Shown one piece after another: positions 41,041-53,627 of a stretch of DNA of 64,000 nucleotides. The notes beneath the pieces were generated by a model. It was given only the letters and a program-made list of their open reading frames with translations, did no database searches and had not been told where the DNA came from. The translations under genes and the position numbers were made by a program. Origin of the DNA: Deroplatys truncata (lineage: Eukaryota; Arthropoda; Insecta; Mantodea; Mantidae); contig CM060990.1 in the NCBI GenBank assembly GCA_030765065.1, positions 417,765,198-417,829,197 on the forward strand, in the 5' to 3' direction. The number at the start of each line of letters is the position of its first letter. The first letter of the stretch is position 1.

Positions 41041-43436
41041 AGGACTAGGGATTACCTGTAATAACTGGTGCCCCCTTACTAAAAGAACTTGGAACAATAA
41101 AAGAAGAGAACAAATGTATAAATTTCAAATGACTTTTATTTCCCCAAAAAACATCTACTAGAATAAAGACAACAAATCCTTTTGAGCAACAAATGCACAA
41201 TATCAGCTGTCCAAAAACACACAATATATTAGCATTAAGAAAATATAATTACATAAAAGGCAAGTCCACCTAAGCTGTCATTAACAATAAATTTTAAATT
41301 TATTCGAACCAGAAAAGAAAACAAAATATTGTTTAAATATAAAAAGAATGAAAAATTGAAAAATAAAACAACGTTCAATAAAGCAATAGCATTAATTGAA
41401 AGCAATTAAAGGCAAAAAGCAAATTAAAATAGCCAATATATTGAATAATATTAAATCAAGGCCCAGTGACAGACACAGTTCAAGCAACAGTTTTCAGTAC
41501 AAGATCCAAACTTTTGTTTCAGGTTGGCTTAAACAATACTCTAAAAACCAAGTGTAAAAGTAAAGCACAGTTGGGGCAAGGGTAAACTAATACTATAACC
41601 TGTTTTGAAGCTGTCCAAGAAAAAAAAAATTATTTACTATAGCATTGAAATAAAGAACAAACAAAATTTTTATCATATTTTCTGAAAGGCGAAAACAAAT
41701 AACTGCATGAATTATATAACAAAAGCTAAAGTGAAATTACCTGGCCGATGCAAACCTGAATCCACTAAGTTTTACCATTAAACGTGCAAGCCGAAACAAA
41801 TAAAGGAAAATAAGTGAGCAAAAATTATCACGCTAAAGTCATGTAGTTGAATTTGTCTTACACATGCCCCCAAAAATACATTTAATTAGCAAAGGTTATT
41901 ATCACAATAGAATTTGAATATACCAAAGGACTTTCATAAGAAATAAAGTATTTCCCAAAATGAAGCCAGTGCAGGCCATAAGCATACTTAAAGGGCGTTA
42001 AAACCTTCAGGAAAAACTGTTCATAAACTTCAGAAGGAATCTAATTTCGAACTATAAATTTAGAAACTATCCCCACTGGAATAATAATCTGTACACATAC
42101 AGTGCAAGTACAAAGGAATTAGCTATGAACAGGTTTTACAATTATAACAACTAAACCATTGAGAGACAGAGGTTAATTGGGCAATGTCTACAATGTGAAA
42201 CAAACTCTTTACATTAGCCCTATCATATGAGGAAATCTTGAAATGCCAGAAATGAATTCCACAATGTCCAAAAAATTTAAGCATGCACTTCCTCATGGGC
42301 ACAAAGTAGTATGTCCAAACTATCAAAATTCAAAGTGCAAGTACAATAAAGCACAAAGAAAATCTGAACTGTCTAGCGTGTTACAATGAAATGGGAAAAC
42401 GCCCAGTACATTTCAAAAACTCATTCGTCGGTTTAGAAAATTCAAAAACAGGTGACTTGGAAGTCAAACCCAATTATCTTTATATCCCAGCATAAAATTT
42501 TAAACTTTATTCCGCGGTTTACACATCCTTTAGACAACAGGCGAAATTACCCAATTTTACAAATTCTGGAAAACCCAGCAACACATTTATTTTTAACCTG
42601 CCTTGAACCCTCTTTGGTACTGCCTTTCAGTTGCTACGAATAAAAAAATACTAGCACGGCTTGAATCCACAAAACCTGGAAACTTTACCAGCAAAGCACC
42701 CTCACAAGTCATAAATTTGCATTATGACCAACATACCTTCAGCCACTCACGAACACCATTTTTCATGGTTTAGCTTTAACAGCAATTATAAAACAGCCCA
42801 CTCACCAATATTCAAATCAAACAGGGTTAACTGCAAAACAATTTCCTACCTTTAGCAGAAATTCACTGCAGAAGTAGATTTATATTCACGATTAAGAAAG
42901 TCTACTCCAGAACGTAATGGCAGACTCTATCTAGCAGATGAAAGGCCGAAATAATTATGTCGTCTTCCACCTCACTTGCACAAACATCGGAAACAGGTCT
43001 CCCATCTCACTTCCCTCAACCGCCGACCACAACTGCCACAAGAGAGCCACTCCCACTCGGCACGTAGCCAGGCAATGCAGTTGGTCACGCCCACTTCCAA
43101 GGAGGTAGCAAGTGAGAGGACTAGATGCGGGCAAACATACATATAAAAAAAAATTGTGTGTGACTGAAGGTAGGCAGGAAATGGTGTAAATCTTTTACAA
43201 TTTTGCTGCTATCAGCACAACATCAAGCAAAGAGCTGTGAATAAATTAGGGACAATTTACTCTAAAATGTGAAAGTCACTACAGAAATAACAGGAAATAA
43301 GTTCAGTGAAAAATTATTGTAGAGGACTAAAAGTTTGTATTAATTGATTATAGACATGATGCAATATTTGCGCCCTAGCCATTTTTTAAATTTGGGGGGT
43401 GGGGAAGATACCCCTTTTCTGTTACACCCTACTGTA
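41041..43436. other. A-rich intergenic block, nothing firm
   Basis: About 2.4 kb, A-rich on the plus strand from 41,100 to 42,900, then a GC-richer stretch at 42,960-43,110 (CCACAAGAGAGCCACTCCC, GGTCACGCCCACTTCC). The shape could suit an old retroelement read on the minus strand, but no protein similarity or terminal repeat was found. Confidence 0.35.
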
Positions 43437-43750
43437 TACAGAATGTTTCAGAAATACTTTTACAAACTTCGCGTATGGGTTCCTCACACCAAAAGAAGGA
43501 AAAACGTTCATATGAACATATGTTCCATAATACTTGGTTTTCACGTTATTCCTGTCACAATGAAAGTGCGAGTTCAACGGCATTCGGGGTCCAACCTCAA
43601 AACTTCATTTCTCTATGCATTCATAGAAGGCGTTGACCCATTGTACTACATACGGTAGATGGCAAAGTGTTGCCATGGAGACTTGTTTACGTTTGTCATC
43701 TGTCATTAGTCTGTCTTCAACATTTCAATTGTGAACGTTTCAATTGTGTA

Positions 43751-46025
43751 CTACCTGGCAAAGCGAGGAAGCGTATCGGAAAGAATGTGAAACAGCAGAG
43801 TTGTTTATGTGAGCCTCTCACTCTCTCACATACTAGTAGACAGCGGGTTGTACATGTACACTCTGTTCAGATATCATGTCTTCCAGAAGTAAACGTGTCA
43901 TACATCGGCAGGAGCGAGAGATTATATACGTGATTGAATTTTGTGACAAGGAAAAAGACGAGGGGATCAAAATACTGTTATGTCAGGGAACAAACCGGGT
44001 TGCTGCAATGGTAATAATAATAATTATTGTTATTATTTTAACTATTTTACCAAACTAGCTCAGTAAAATACTTTACGGGGATTCAGTGGTGATTCGGTAT
44101 ATTTTATACTATTTGCAGGTGAAAAAAAAACAAAGCGACAATTTGCAAGATAAGGCACCAGGGAAAACAATGCATCGCAAAAGGTAAAAGAATCATGACT
44201 CCAAAAAAAGCACATACAAAGCCTGTGAACAAGATAGAATTGGATGATATGGACCTGTGTATAATAAGGAGGCAGTTTTACAACTATTATGCTGTGTATA
44301 AGTAAATTCTAACTTTGCGAAAAATGCACAGGTTTTGTCAGAGTGAAATTGGTTTTAAGGGTAGCAGAGAGACACTCAGAAAAATTGTGAAGTCATTAGG
44401 GTTCCAGTTTAAGAAATGTAAAGACATGAGGCATTTTATAATAGAAAGAAATAATATTATTGCAAAAAGAGCAACATTTCTTCGCTTTATGTGAAGAAAC
44501 GAGACTGTAGAAAGAAAGCCTGTAGTGTACATGGACGAAACCTGGTTTCACACCCACTACACCGTTTATAAATGTTGGCAGGATGTGAATATGTCAGGCA
44601 TTTATACCAATAAGAGTCCTGGCCAGCAACTTATTGTCGTGCATGCAAGTGGGAGCATGAGTTTTATTCCTGGCGCCTTCTTAATGTACGACACTAAATC
44701 AACTTCGGGTGACTATCATCATGAGATGAATAATGAAAATTTTAAAAAATGGGTAATTAATCAGGGCTGCCGCAAGGATGTGTTGTTATGGACAACTCAC
44801 CATATCATAACAAACTAGATAACAAAGCACCTACCAAGAGCTCCACCATAGCAGTGATTCAACATTGGTTAAGAATTTACGATATTGCATTTGAGGAAGA
44901 CATGAGGAAAGCTAATCTGCTTGAACTCGTAGAACAAAACAGGCATAAAGAAACCTTCGCCATAGACAAAGTGCTTTTAGATCACGGGATAACCCCTGTA
45001 AGGCTTCTGCTATATCACCCGGATTTACATTCAATAGAGCTAATATGGAACTCTCCAAAGCAAAAAATAGCAGAGAACAACATGGGAACTCTTTCAATAA
45101 GTGTTCTAAAGAGTATGACATCAGAGGCTATTAGTTCCATAACGGCAGATGACTGGAAAAAAACAGTTGAGAAGACAAAGAGAATAGCCGATGACTACTG
45201 AGAGAAGGATGGGTTAATAAAGCAAAAAGTTGAGAAGATGATAATTTCCAAAGGGATAGACAGTGATGATAGTGATAGTGATGCAAATAGTGAAGCTTTT
45301 CTAAGTGATGCCTCAACAGACATGGCTGATGAACTGTCTGGGATTGTATCTATAGCACTTTAATCCCTTTAATTTCCTCCAGGAATGTTAATACAATACT
45401 ACTTATTTATATTGCCTTCCCTTGGGGCCTCAGTCGTGAGGATTCGAGAGCTCCAAACAACTACCAATAACTCCATCAACCAGAACTTCACCGACGCTTC
45501 AACCACCTTGAGGAAGGCTACACCCTCATCCAAAACTTCCTAGAATCCTATTTAATGCCACACCCTCTCAATCCGTGGTACCGCTGCAAACCTGCTCCTT
45601 TCCATCTCTGGTGGAGGAGTTTTTAGTGGGTATGCCAATTCATTGGCGAGTCCCACACTCCCAGTTCAGACTCCCATCGGGGCTGGAATTAGTGATTAAA
45701 TCATTTTCTGCTCCACTCGAGAAAAAAAACAGAAAAAAATCCAGAACATTTTTTGCATAACGCCTGCTATTATTAAACTAACATGATATTGTATTACTAA
45801 TAGCCCCATAGAGTATCTAAATGTATATAAATAAATACCATTCTGTATAGTTTAATATAGTGATGCAGTTAATTCATCTCGTTATAGCACCACAATGGTC
45901 CATTTGGATGTTAGCATTGACAGTACGTTAGCCACCCGACCCATTAGCTTGCGATACCAGGAAAGCACTGATAGCAGTGCTACGACAACACCAAGGCCAA
46001 AACGCTTGCACGCTTTGCCAGGTAG
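43751..46025 (+). mobile_element. Inner DNA transposon nested in the mariner
   Basis: 2275 bp with inverted ends. The left end is CTACCTGGCAAAGCGAGGAA, and the right end reversed is CTACCTGGCAAAGCGTGCAA. TA flanks at 43,749-43,750 and 46,026-46,027. It carries its own, different DDE transposase (43,876-45,360) with an intron. The outer mariner's sequence resumes directly on both sides, so this insertion is younger than the outer element. Confidence 0.87.
43876..45363 (+). pseudogene. IS630/Tc1-mariner-superfamily transposase with intron
   Basis: The start MSSRSKRVIHRQEREIIYVI leads into a helix-turn-helix part. A likely intron runs from about 44,010 (ATG|GTAATA) to 44,119 (TTTGCAG|GTGAAA). 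Then come IRRQFYNYYAVYK and KGSRETLRKIVKSLGFQFKK. The catalytic core has VVYMDETWFHTHYTVYKCWQ (first Asp, 44,529), SGDYHHEMNNENFKKWV, MDNSPYHNK (second Asp, about 44,790) and LHSIELIW (Glu, about 45,040). The second Asp-Glu spacing is about 80 residues, longer than in classic Tc1. Downstream, TADDWKKTVEKTKRIADDY closes the domain. A stop near 44,492 and frameshifts near 44,785 break it. A relative lies at 58,707-59,760. Confidence 0.83.
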
Positions 46026-46063
46026 TACATGTAGTGAGTTAACTGCACGTGTTTCGTTCCACT

Positions 46064-47100
46064 ATGGCTGGATATTCATTTCGTGAACAGGCAGACATGA
46101 TTTTTATGTATGGTCGCGTGAATGGTAATGGATGCGAGGCTGCACGGCTCTATCAGATGGAGTTTCCAGACTGAAGACAACCGAGTCATCCAACCTTTGT
46201 CGCCGTTTATCTCGCCTTGCTGAGACAGGAACCGTTGCACCACAGACTATTGATCGAGGAAGACCAAGAGTTGTTTGTATGCCGGAATGCAAAGAACAGA
46301 TGTTAAAGTGTGTCGAAGACGATCCAGGTATCAGTACAAGACAATTGGCTGTGGCAACTGGTATATCACATGTGACAGCATGGAAGGTACTTCACGAGCA
46401 GCTCCTGTATCCATATTCAACGTGTGCAGGGCCTTTCGCCTGCCGATTATCCACCACGGGATAACTTTTGCCGATGGTTTGTAGCGCAAACAGCCAATCC
46501 ATTGTTTGTCTCGTCAGTTTTGTTTGCAGACGAGGCAACGTTTGGGAGAGATGGAGTTACTAATTTCCACAAGTACACGTATGGGCAGATCGTAATCCTC
46601 ATGCTGTACTTCAGGCTAGACATCAGCAACAGTTTAGTCTGAATGTGTGGGCTGGCATTGTAGGCGACTGTCTGGTAGGTCCATACGTTTTTCCAGCACG
46701 TCTTACTGGTGCTGTCTACATGGACTTTATCCAGCACACTCTTCCCGACTTACTTCACGAAGATGTGCCCCTGCAAATAAGAAAAAGCATGTGGTTTATG
46801 CATGATGGGGCATTTTAGTCGCATTGTTCGAGATGCACTGACTAGTATCTACCATGACTGATGGATAGGCAGAGGAGGACCAGTTCCATCACCTGCACAT
46901 CTCCCGACCTCAATCCTGTGGATTTTTACCTCTGGGGGCATCTTAAATTATTTGTTTATGGAGCAGCCATCCTGGATGCAGAAACGCTTCGACGTGTCAT
47001 GGAAGCCTGCGAAACCATTCGACACCATCCCGGAGTTTTTGACAGGGTGCGACATTCCATGATTTGACGAGTACAGGCATGCATAGAAGCAAGAGGAGGA
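46064..47100 (+). pseudogene. Mariner-type transposase (DUF4817 + DDE) of outer element
   Basis: It opens at 46,064 with MAGYSFREQADMIFMYGRVN and ARLYQMEFPD (DUF4817-like N-terminus), then a stop. The segment 46,132-46,464 has the second helix-turn-helix (GISTRQLAVATGISHVTAWK). SVLFADEATFGRDGVTNFH (about 46,520) gives the first Asp. MWFMHDGAF (about 46,795) gives the second Asp. SPDLNPVDFYLWGHLKLFVY (about 46,900) gives the third position as Asp. It is the same transposase group as at 4960-6270, with different terminal repeats. Stops and frame changes disable it. Confidence 0.86.
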
Positions 47101-47250
47101 CATTTCGAGTATTTATTATGAGTTTTGTGTGTTGAGCACCTAATGAGAAAACAAAGGATTATGGGACATATGTTCATATGAACCTTTTTCCTTCTTGTGG
47201 TGTAAGAAACCCATACCCGAAGTTTGTGAAAGTATTTCTGAAGCACACTG

Positions 47251-48464
47251 TATATGATGCCAAATTGTAATGGTGCTTTTCGCTTCAAGTTTCAGACTAT
47301 TCTGAACCTGCAAGTAATTAATAAATACAGAAAGATTTTATTATTGCCTACTTGCCTAATAGCCTGGCAGAGGAGACTAATTGACACAGCAGCTGATGAA
47401 ACAGAATTGTTCTTTATGTTTGCCGTTGAAGAATCCACCACCTCTCCAACACAAAGCTGATTCACTTCTTTGGCAGTTTTTGTTGATTTTTTATTGTATT
47501 TGCAACAGGATTTCAGAAGAAGGTTTCATTAAGTTTAAATAGTATGTTGCTGTAACCTTTGGTCTGTTCCAAAGCGCAAAATAGTGAGCATTAGTATAAA
47601 ATGTTGCACCTTTGATGCTTACTGTTTGATATAGGGATGTATGGAGAAATGACTTTTACCTACCCCGACATTTCAAATTAAGGTTTTGTTTTTAGAGTCT
47701 GATAACTGAAAATGGTCTGAGCATATTCTGTTGTTCTTGTATAGATATTCTGCATCTTGAATTTTAAAGGCTGTCTAGATCCTCCTGTTTACATTTGTTT
47801 CCCCATGTGGTACCTCTAAACGATAGCAAAAGCAAAGAAGCATTCATTGGAAAAAGTCTTTAGTTCTGTAAGCCACTTACTGACAACACAATGCATTGTT
47901 TTGTAACATATCTGCATTAAAAACGTTATTACAGAATCTCTCTCTCCTCTCTCCCTCCCTCTCTCTCCTCTCTATCTCTCTCGGAAATCTAAAGAATGAT
48001 CTTACATCCTTTTGGCAAGCATAATTCTTGCAGAAATGCATAAAATGGAGAATCCCTCATTTATAGTGTGATACAATTAAGGTAATCAGTGTAATACATG
48101 TTTATTGCAAAACTAATCTCAAGCTATAATTTCCTTTATTATACGCATGTATCACTGCACCGCCATTTCTTGCAGCTTGGTGATAGCGGGTAAACTAACA
48201 CTGACTTTCCAATACTGGCTTTAGAGTGTATTTGTATATAGTTGTAACTTTTGCTTTATAGTATTTTGATATGCACATTTCTTTTCTTTTTCTATTTTCC
48301 CTTTGAATTGAAACTGTCTCAGTCAACTGCTATCCAGTAATGAAGGAACCAAAGCTTCTTTATTGCTTAGAATTAAACTCTAGTCAAAGATCTTTTCTTG
48401 ATGTATTGGCTGAGCAGTATACATTGGACTATGTGTTCAGCTTGTACATCCATGGCAATTCAGG
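47251..48464. other. AT-rich intergenic stretch
   Basis: No coding similarity was seen. A (CT)n-type microsatellite lies at 47,935-47,984. The remaining sequence shows no boundary or repeat I can name. Confidence 0.45.
47935..47984. repeat. (CT)n-rich microsatellite
   Basis: CTCTCTC blocks interrupted by CCTCCCT and TATC. Purely pyrimidine over about 45 bases. Confidence 0.92.
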
Positions 48465-48756
48465 GTTGTCCTCGGTGGTGTAGTGGTTACCATGCTAGCT
48501 TCTAGTTCCTGAGGTCACAGGTTCAAACCCGGCGGAGGGCGATGGATTTTTTCGGATGTAAAACTCCTTAGCATGGCTTCCTTTGGAAGGGAAGTAAAGC
48601 CGGTGGTCCCTTGTCATAGATTTATGGCATGTAAAAGAACCTTAAGCCTGATAAAGAAGCCTCTGAGCAAAATTACCAGTCTTTCACGCCCAATATAGAA
48701 TGGGACACTAAAGACCACAGCAGTTAAAGAGCATCCGTAAATTAAACTCAATTTAA
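48465..48756 (+). mobile_element. tRNA-derived SINE, copy 4 (full length, 292 bp)
   Basis: The best copy of the family, on the plus strand. The A box TGGTGTAGTGG lies at 48,476-48,486 and the B box GGTTCAAACCC at 48,520-48,530. The body contains GGAAGGGAAGTAAAGCCGGT and CAATATAGAATGGGAC, and the end is an AT-rich tail. A 13-bp target duplication with one mismatch, ATGGCAATTCAGG (48,452-48,464) and ATGGCAAGTCAGG (48,757-48,769), sets exact limits. RNA polymerase III would transcribe such an element. Confidence 0.93.
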
Positions 48757-48769
48757 ATGGCAAGTCAGG

Positions 48770-51045
48770 CCAATAGCAATGAGTGCTAGGAAGTTTTATA
48801 GCAAAACCTGCCAAGATTTACCTCTTAAATTATTACAAGGCTTGCAATCTTTTGTAACTGTATAGTGGTATGTAGTGCTTTCAGATTATTTAACCCCTTT
48901 ACATTGCATGTGTATATAGCCCCCAGGAGTCAGTCAGTTTATATGTACCATACTGCAGTCAACGTTTGTTTTCACTCCCCAAGATTACAAGCCTAGTTAT
49001 TACTAATAAACACTTAAAGTGAAGTTAATTCACTCATCCATGTCACAAGATGTTGGAACTGTCTGCCTCCATTTTCCAAACATTTCCAATGGCTGTTTAT
49101 GGAGTTAACCACTGTACTACACAGTTCCTTCTGAGAAATGATATGAAATTTACCCATGAATGTTATGTTTCATTTCATCTAAAGTGTTTGAATAATCCCC
49201 ATCGATAAGATTGCATGGTGTTAAATCAGGGACCAAGTAGGGCATTACTGATGCCCATTTAGCTTTTTGTGAAGTTTCCATTAGGAATGCTCGGCTCTAT
49301 GCACCTGAAAGAGTTGTGCTGGAATGTCATGCAGTTCCATTCTTCTTTGGTTAACTTTAGAAAATAAGTTGTAAAATTAATTAACATATTATTCAGCATT
49401 GTCAACTGTTTGCTTAAAAATATTACATTCTTCTTAGGTTTACTTTGCAAACGTAGCTGTAAAATTTAATGAACATATTCAGCATTGTCAACTTTTTCCT
49501 CAAAACATTAAGGGCTGGTTTCACCAACTGACGTTAAATTTTAACATAATGTTAAGTGATTTAACCCCTTCACCGGTATGGACGCAATATGATGTCCTGT
49601 GCAGCACTTTTAAATAATCAATTTAACCAACTGCTACTTGCCTTTGACATTAGGATTTATGGCCATGCGGTCTAAGACACAATAGGAGTAGTTAACCTAT
49701 CAAAACCAAGGATCGCAGGATCGAATCCCAGTAAAATACATATTCTGCATTCAATAGAAACTGATTGGCGGTGGTGATGGCAAATTTCAGCTTAACTTGA
49801 CTGATAAATGTAGGTTTAACCCGACATTTTAGAAACCAATGCTTTCACAAATGTATTGAAAATCTCCAATAACAGCATAAAAAGGATTTGATAATGACAA
49901 GACATAGCTGAAAGCACAAAATGTTACAATAAATGCTCTCTCTCTGTACAATTATTGAAATAAACATCACCCATTTTGTAACCAAGGTATAAGGTTTTCT
50001 CTTATACACCTCAACCTCCAAACAAAATGTCTAGTTTCCCTAGCAGTTAGTCCTTCTCTTTTAGTATTTATTGAAGCACTATGCAGACCTATGCTTCCAT
50101 GCTTTGGCAAATGAAATTTTCTGTATTTTAACTATCCTTTTCCACATTTAACTATTGTTTTAAAGAATGTGTACTTGTGGCTTGTAAACCCAACATTCAG
50201 TTTATATATAGGCCTGTATCATGTAATAGAAAATGGCCTTGGTAATTATGCATGTATGGCAACTTCAGCAGGATTAAGGATCACCGACTATTCTGATCTC
50301 TCTTGATGTCTCTTTGAAGTCTATTCCTGTGCAGGAGACTAATTAAACTGATGGACAAGAACAATATTGCTTGTGACTGGTTAAGATAAATCTCTGGTGG
50401 CTTTTAATTGAATAAATCATTTTCTTTGCATTTAATCATGAATTGTCACATGCACAGTGTTAGTCCCTCACCTGAATTGTACTGATTTGGATGTCCATTT
50501 TTTTGTAATACAAGATGCAGTATATACCTCGTTTGATGTAGCACTAGTATTTCCATGTTGCAAGAATCATAATGTTGGTACTCTATTACAAATGGGGAAG
50601 GTCAGTGTGAGGAGTTGGCTGATATAGAGAGTATCCATGCTGCCAGTCACTGGTGCTCTGAATAAAGTGCTTCCTTTTCAATTGCTTCCAGAAGATGAGG
50701 TCACTTCAGCAACAAGAAATACTTTTGACTAGAGGCAGGCAAAATATGATATTCCATATTCTAAACAATGCTTGCTATCATTGTGGGAACAAATATTTTA
50801 TACTTAGCAGTGTGTAGAATTCAATGTATATGACAAAAAATTTCATATTTGATAATATTTTTGTAAAAATCTTCATATTTTGTTAAGATTTATTATTCTT
50901 TGCTTTTAAAACAGTTTCTGTTAGCAATGAAATCAGGTTTTCCAAATACAGAAAAATGTCATTAGTATGTTTTTGCAGGGACCCAAGGATTTGGACGTTA
51001 TAGACGGGAGAACATGTTAACGAAAATACAAAATCTGCAATTTAA
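48770..51045. other. AT-rich intergenic stretch with a tRNA-like trace
   Basis: At 49,663-49,745 (+) CCATGCGGTCTAAGACAC and GGATCGAATCCC look like A and B boxes of a tRNA-derived sequence, without convincing tRNA folding. At 49,510 GGGCTGGTTTCACCAACTGA resembles a MITE terminus, but no partner was found. Nothing else was recognised. Confidence 0.4.
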
Positions 51046-53557
51046 CCCTTTGCGACGCATAGCGTAGTAAAGCGTAGTGAAATGATAAACGCCCTGCTGC
51101 ATATAGCATAGTAGAACGTAGTAAATGTGTTTATCGTTTCATATAGGTTCTGCTTATGCTGACCTCAGCTTTTAGGAGCTGTGTTGATGTAAACGTACTC
51201 CTGCTGCATTGTTCCAGCGATTTCGCAAGCCAGAATGTAATACCAAACCATAAATAGCACTATTTATAGCCGGATGCAGTTGTGTAAGTAAGCAGTTTCC
51301 TGTCGCATTTATAGCTATATCAGTACCATGGAGGCTGTTCCAAGTACATCACAGTCTAGAAAACATTGTAGTGAAAAGGTATTGGTAACAGACAAGGAAA
51401 GACTTGCAGCAGTTTAAGAGGAATTAATTCGCGAAAGTAGCTCTGACAAATCTTGGTTTGGTGAGTTAGTGGAAGACAGTGATAAGGAACAAAGTGACAG
51501 TGAGAGTGCTGAGATACAGGTTAGCAGAACGGGGGCTAAAGCTAGTGAAAGACAAATTAAAACTAAAGCAGTACCGGCACAGTGGACCTCCAATTTGACT
51601 TTCAATAAGTTAGAAACATTTTCATCCCCTACAGGCGTAAATAATTCTATTACTACAGGAAGTCCAGAAATAGATTATCTTGAACTTTTTATAGATTCCA
51701 ATTTTTGCGAAAAAATCACGGAGGAAACCAACAGATATGCAGCTCAGATTCAATCTAAAAAGGCAGATCCAAAATGGGTAGTTACAAATTCTAGGGAGAT
51801 ACAGGTCTATTTAGGTATTTTGATATATATGGGGATGGTGGATTTACCTGAATCCAGAGATTACTTTTTGGGGGATTTTTGCATTTGTCCAATTGTAAGA
51901 CAAGCAATGACGTTGCTCCGCTTTCAAAACATATCGCAGTGCCTTCACCTGAATGACGAATCTACAAGGCCACGATTAGGAGTAGATTCTTACGATTATC
52001 TGCATAAAGTACGACATGCTTTATACATAATCAAAAAGTTTGCGAGTGTATACAAACCAAATCATGAACTTTCTGTTGACGTAGCGATGATAGGCTTCAA
52101 AGGAAGCTTCTTTTGAAAACAATATGTGCCTGCTAAACCAACAAAATTGGGGATAAAGGCATGGGGTATTGCAGATAGTAAAAGTGGGTATTTATTGGAA
52201 TGTAAAATCTATCTGGGAAAAAAAGAGGCGAGAAACAGCGATCTTCTACTTGGAGAAAAGGTTGTTTTAGACATGTGTGAAAAATATACGGGATTTTGGC
52301 ATCACGAATATTTTGATAACTTTTTACTTCCACGTGGCTAATGAAATTACTTTTTGACAGGAAAATGTATGTGTGTGGTACAAATCATGGTGGAAGGAAA
52401 GACTGGCCAAAAAAAATTTCAAAGCCAAAACAATTGACATTGAAAAGGAGCGAATCTCGCAAACTGCAACATGAAGGTGTAACTGCGGTTGTTTGGCATG
52501 ATAACAGGGACGTTCTCTTATTATCTACAAACTCGTAATATGGCAGGGATTGATCTGGCAGACCAAAGGAGGAGTATTACGGTGTCGGCCGATCCTCAAA
52601 AAAAATGGTGGAAATACCTGTTCATTTCATAGTGAATGTTGCTATCGTTAATAGTTTTATTATATATGACATTTCGAACAGACCTACTTCTACAGCTCAT
52701 GGCAATAGGCTTCTTTACTACAGGCAAAATTTAGTGCAACAGTTAATCGCAGACTTCACGTCATGTAAGCGAGCGGGATTTCAGCGTAGCCTACCTTCTG
52801 CTACTCCTGCACCAAGTTCTCTTCACACCCTCGTAAAAATTCAAGGCGGGGTGAAATCCCGTGCTCATGCATAGTGAAGAAAAGGAAAACACCATCAGGT
52901 TGTGGCATACGGTAACAATACAAGTGCAAACAGTGTGACATTGCGTTGTGTAGAATTGGGTGCCTCCTCAATTATCATGAGGCAAACGGGGTGGAAATTC
53001 AAAACTAATACAAGGGTGTACATACGAAACCATTAATAATCTTAAGTGTATATATAACATTTGTATGGTGCAAGAGAAGAGTCTAGCTAACATGTTATGG
53101 ACATGCTGCAATATCTTTGCTGCAATAATGGCAGGGATGTAAACATTTTAAGGGCGAGTACCATAATAATTTTGCAGAAATTATTGTATGTATTTTACTT
53201 AAGTATAGCAGATTGTATTCCGGTTTTTAATATCCTAAAGTAACGAATTCCATTGCCATTAATATTGCGGAGTTATAAAGATGCATTGCAAAGGGGTGCA
53301 TGTATATAAGTGTTGTTTGTCTACAAAGGGGTTGATGTTTGCAGTTATAAATTATTGAAATAATATTTAATCGTATTTACTTCAAACCAATTTTAAATGA
53401 GTTATTAATTAATCAATTTAATTTAGCTACTAAAAGATATAATTATGCGTGCATATAGGTCACTTTTAGTTTAACATCTGTAGTAGCAGCTCAGAATTTA
53501 AATGGACACAATTCTGCTTGGAGAACAACTAGCTAATACTCTATGCGCAGCAAAGGG
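51046..53557 (+). mobile_element. piggyBac-type transposon with both TTAA sites
   Basis: 2512 bp. The left end is CCCTTTGCGACGCATAG and the right end reversed is CCCTTTGCTGCGCATAG. TTAA flanks at 51,042-51,045 and 53,558-53,561. Sub-terminal repeats GCATAGCGTAGTAAAGCGTA and CATATAGCATAGTAGAACGT follow the left end. TTAA targets and CCC ends are characteristic of the superfamily, and the enclosed gene agrees. Confidence 0.93.
51329..52874 (+). pseudogene. piggyBac transposase, several stops
   Basis: The likely start is at 51,329 (MEAVPSTSQSRKH). A stop near 51,416 precedes the acidic N-terminus (LVEDSDKEQSDSESAEIQ). The core follows at 51,469-52,116 with REIQVYLGILIYMGMVDLP and YDYLHKVRHALYIIKKFASV, then SVDVAMIGFKG, where the conserved Asp is kept but the next Glu reads Val. 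A stop at 52,114 lies just before KQYVPAKPTKLGIKAWGIAD. Later parts include GVTAVVWHDNRDVLLLSTNS (52,341-52,538) and GIDLADQRRSITVSADPQKK with WWKYLFHFIVNVAIVN (about 52,550-52,670). The Cys-rich C-terminal finger is only partly visible near 52,900-52,980. At least four lesions make it inactive. Confidence 0.92.
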
Positions 53558-53627
53558 TTAAGAACATAATTATGTAATAAAATCTAATAACACATCTTAC
53601 CTCCTAAATGGATGTGAAATATGAACA

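Larger units (their letters stand above)
43439..47250 (+). mobile_element. Mariner-type transposon (outer) with another inside
   Basis: Terminal inverted repeats of about 100 bp. The left one opens CAGAATGTTTCAGAAATACT, and the right one reversed opens CAGTGTGCTTCAGAAATACT. Both run on through CACAAACTTCG-type and GTTCATATGAACATATG stretches. TA flanks at 43,437-43,438 and 47,251-47,252. Without the nested 2.3-kb element at 43,751-46,025 it is about 1.5 kb. Its own transposase lies in the right half. Confidence 0.9.

Noticed and set aside
41041-43436. Possible LTR retrotransposon between two transposon blocks
   Set aside because: No paired terminal repeats, no primer-binding site I could confirm, and no gag or pol similarity.
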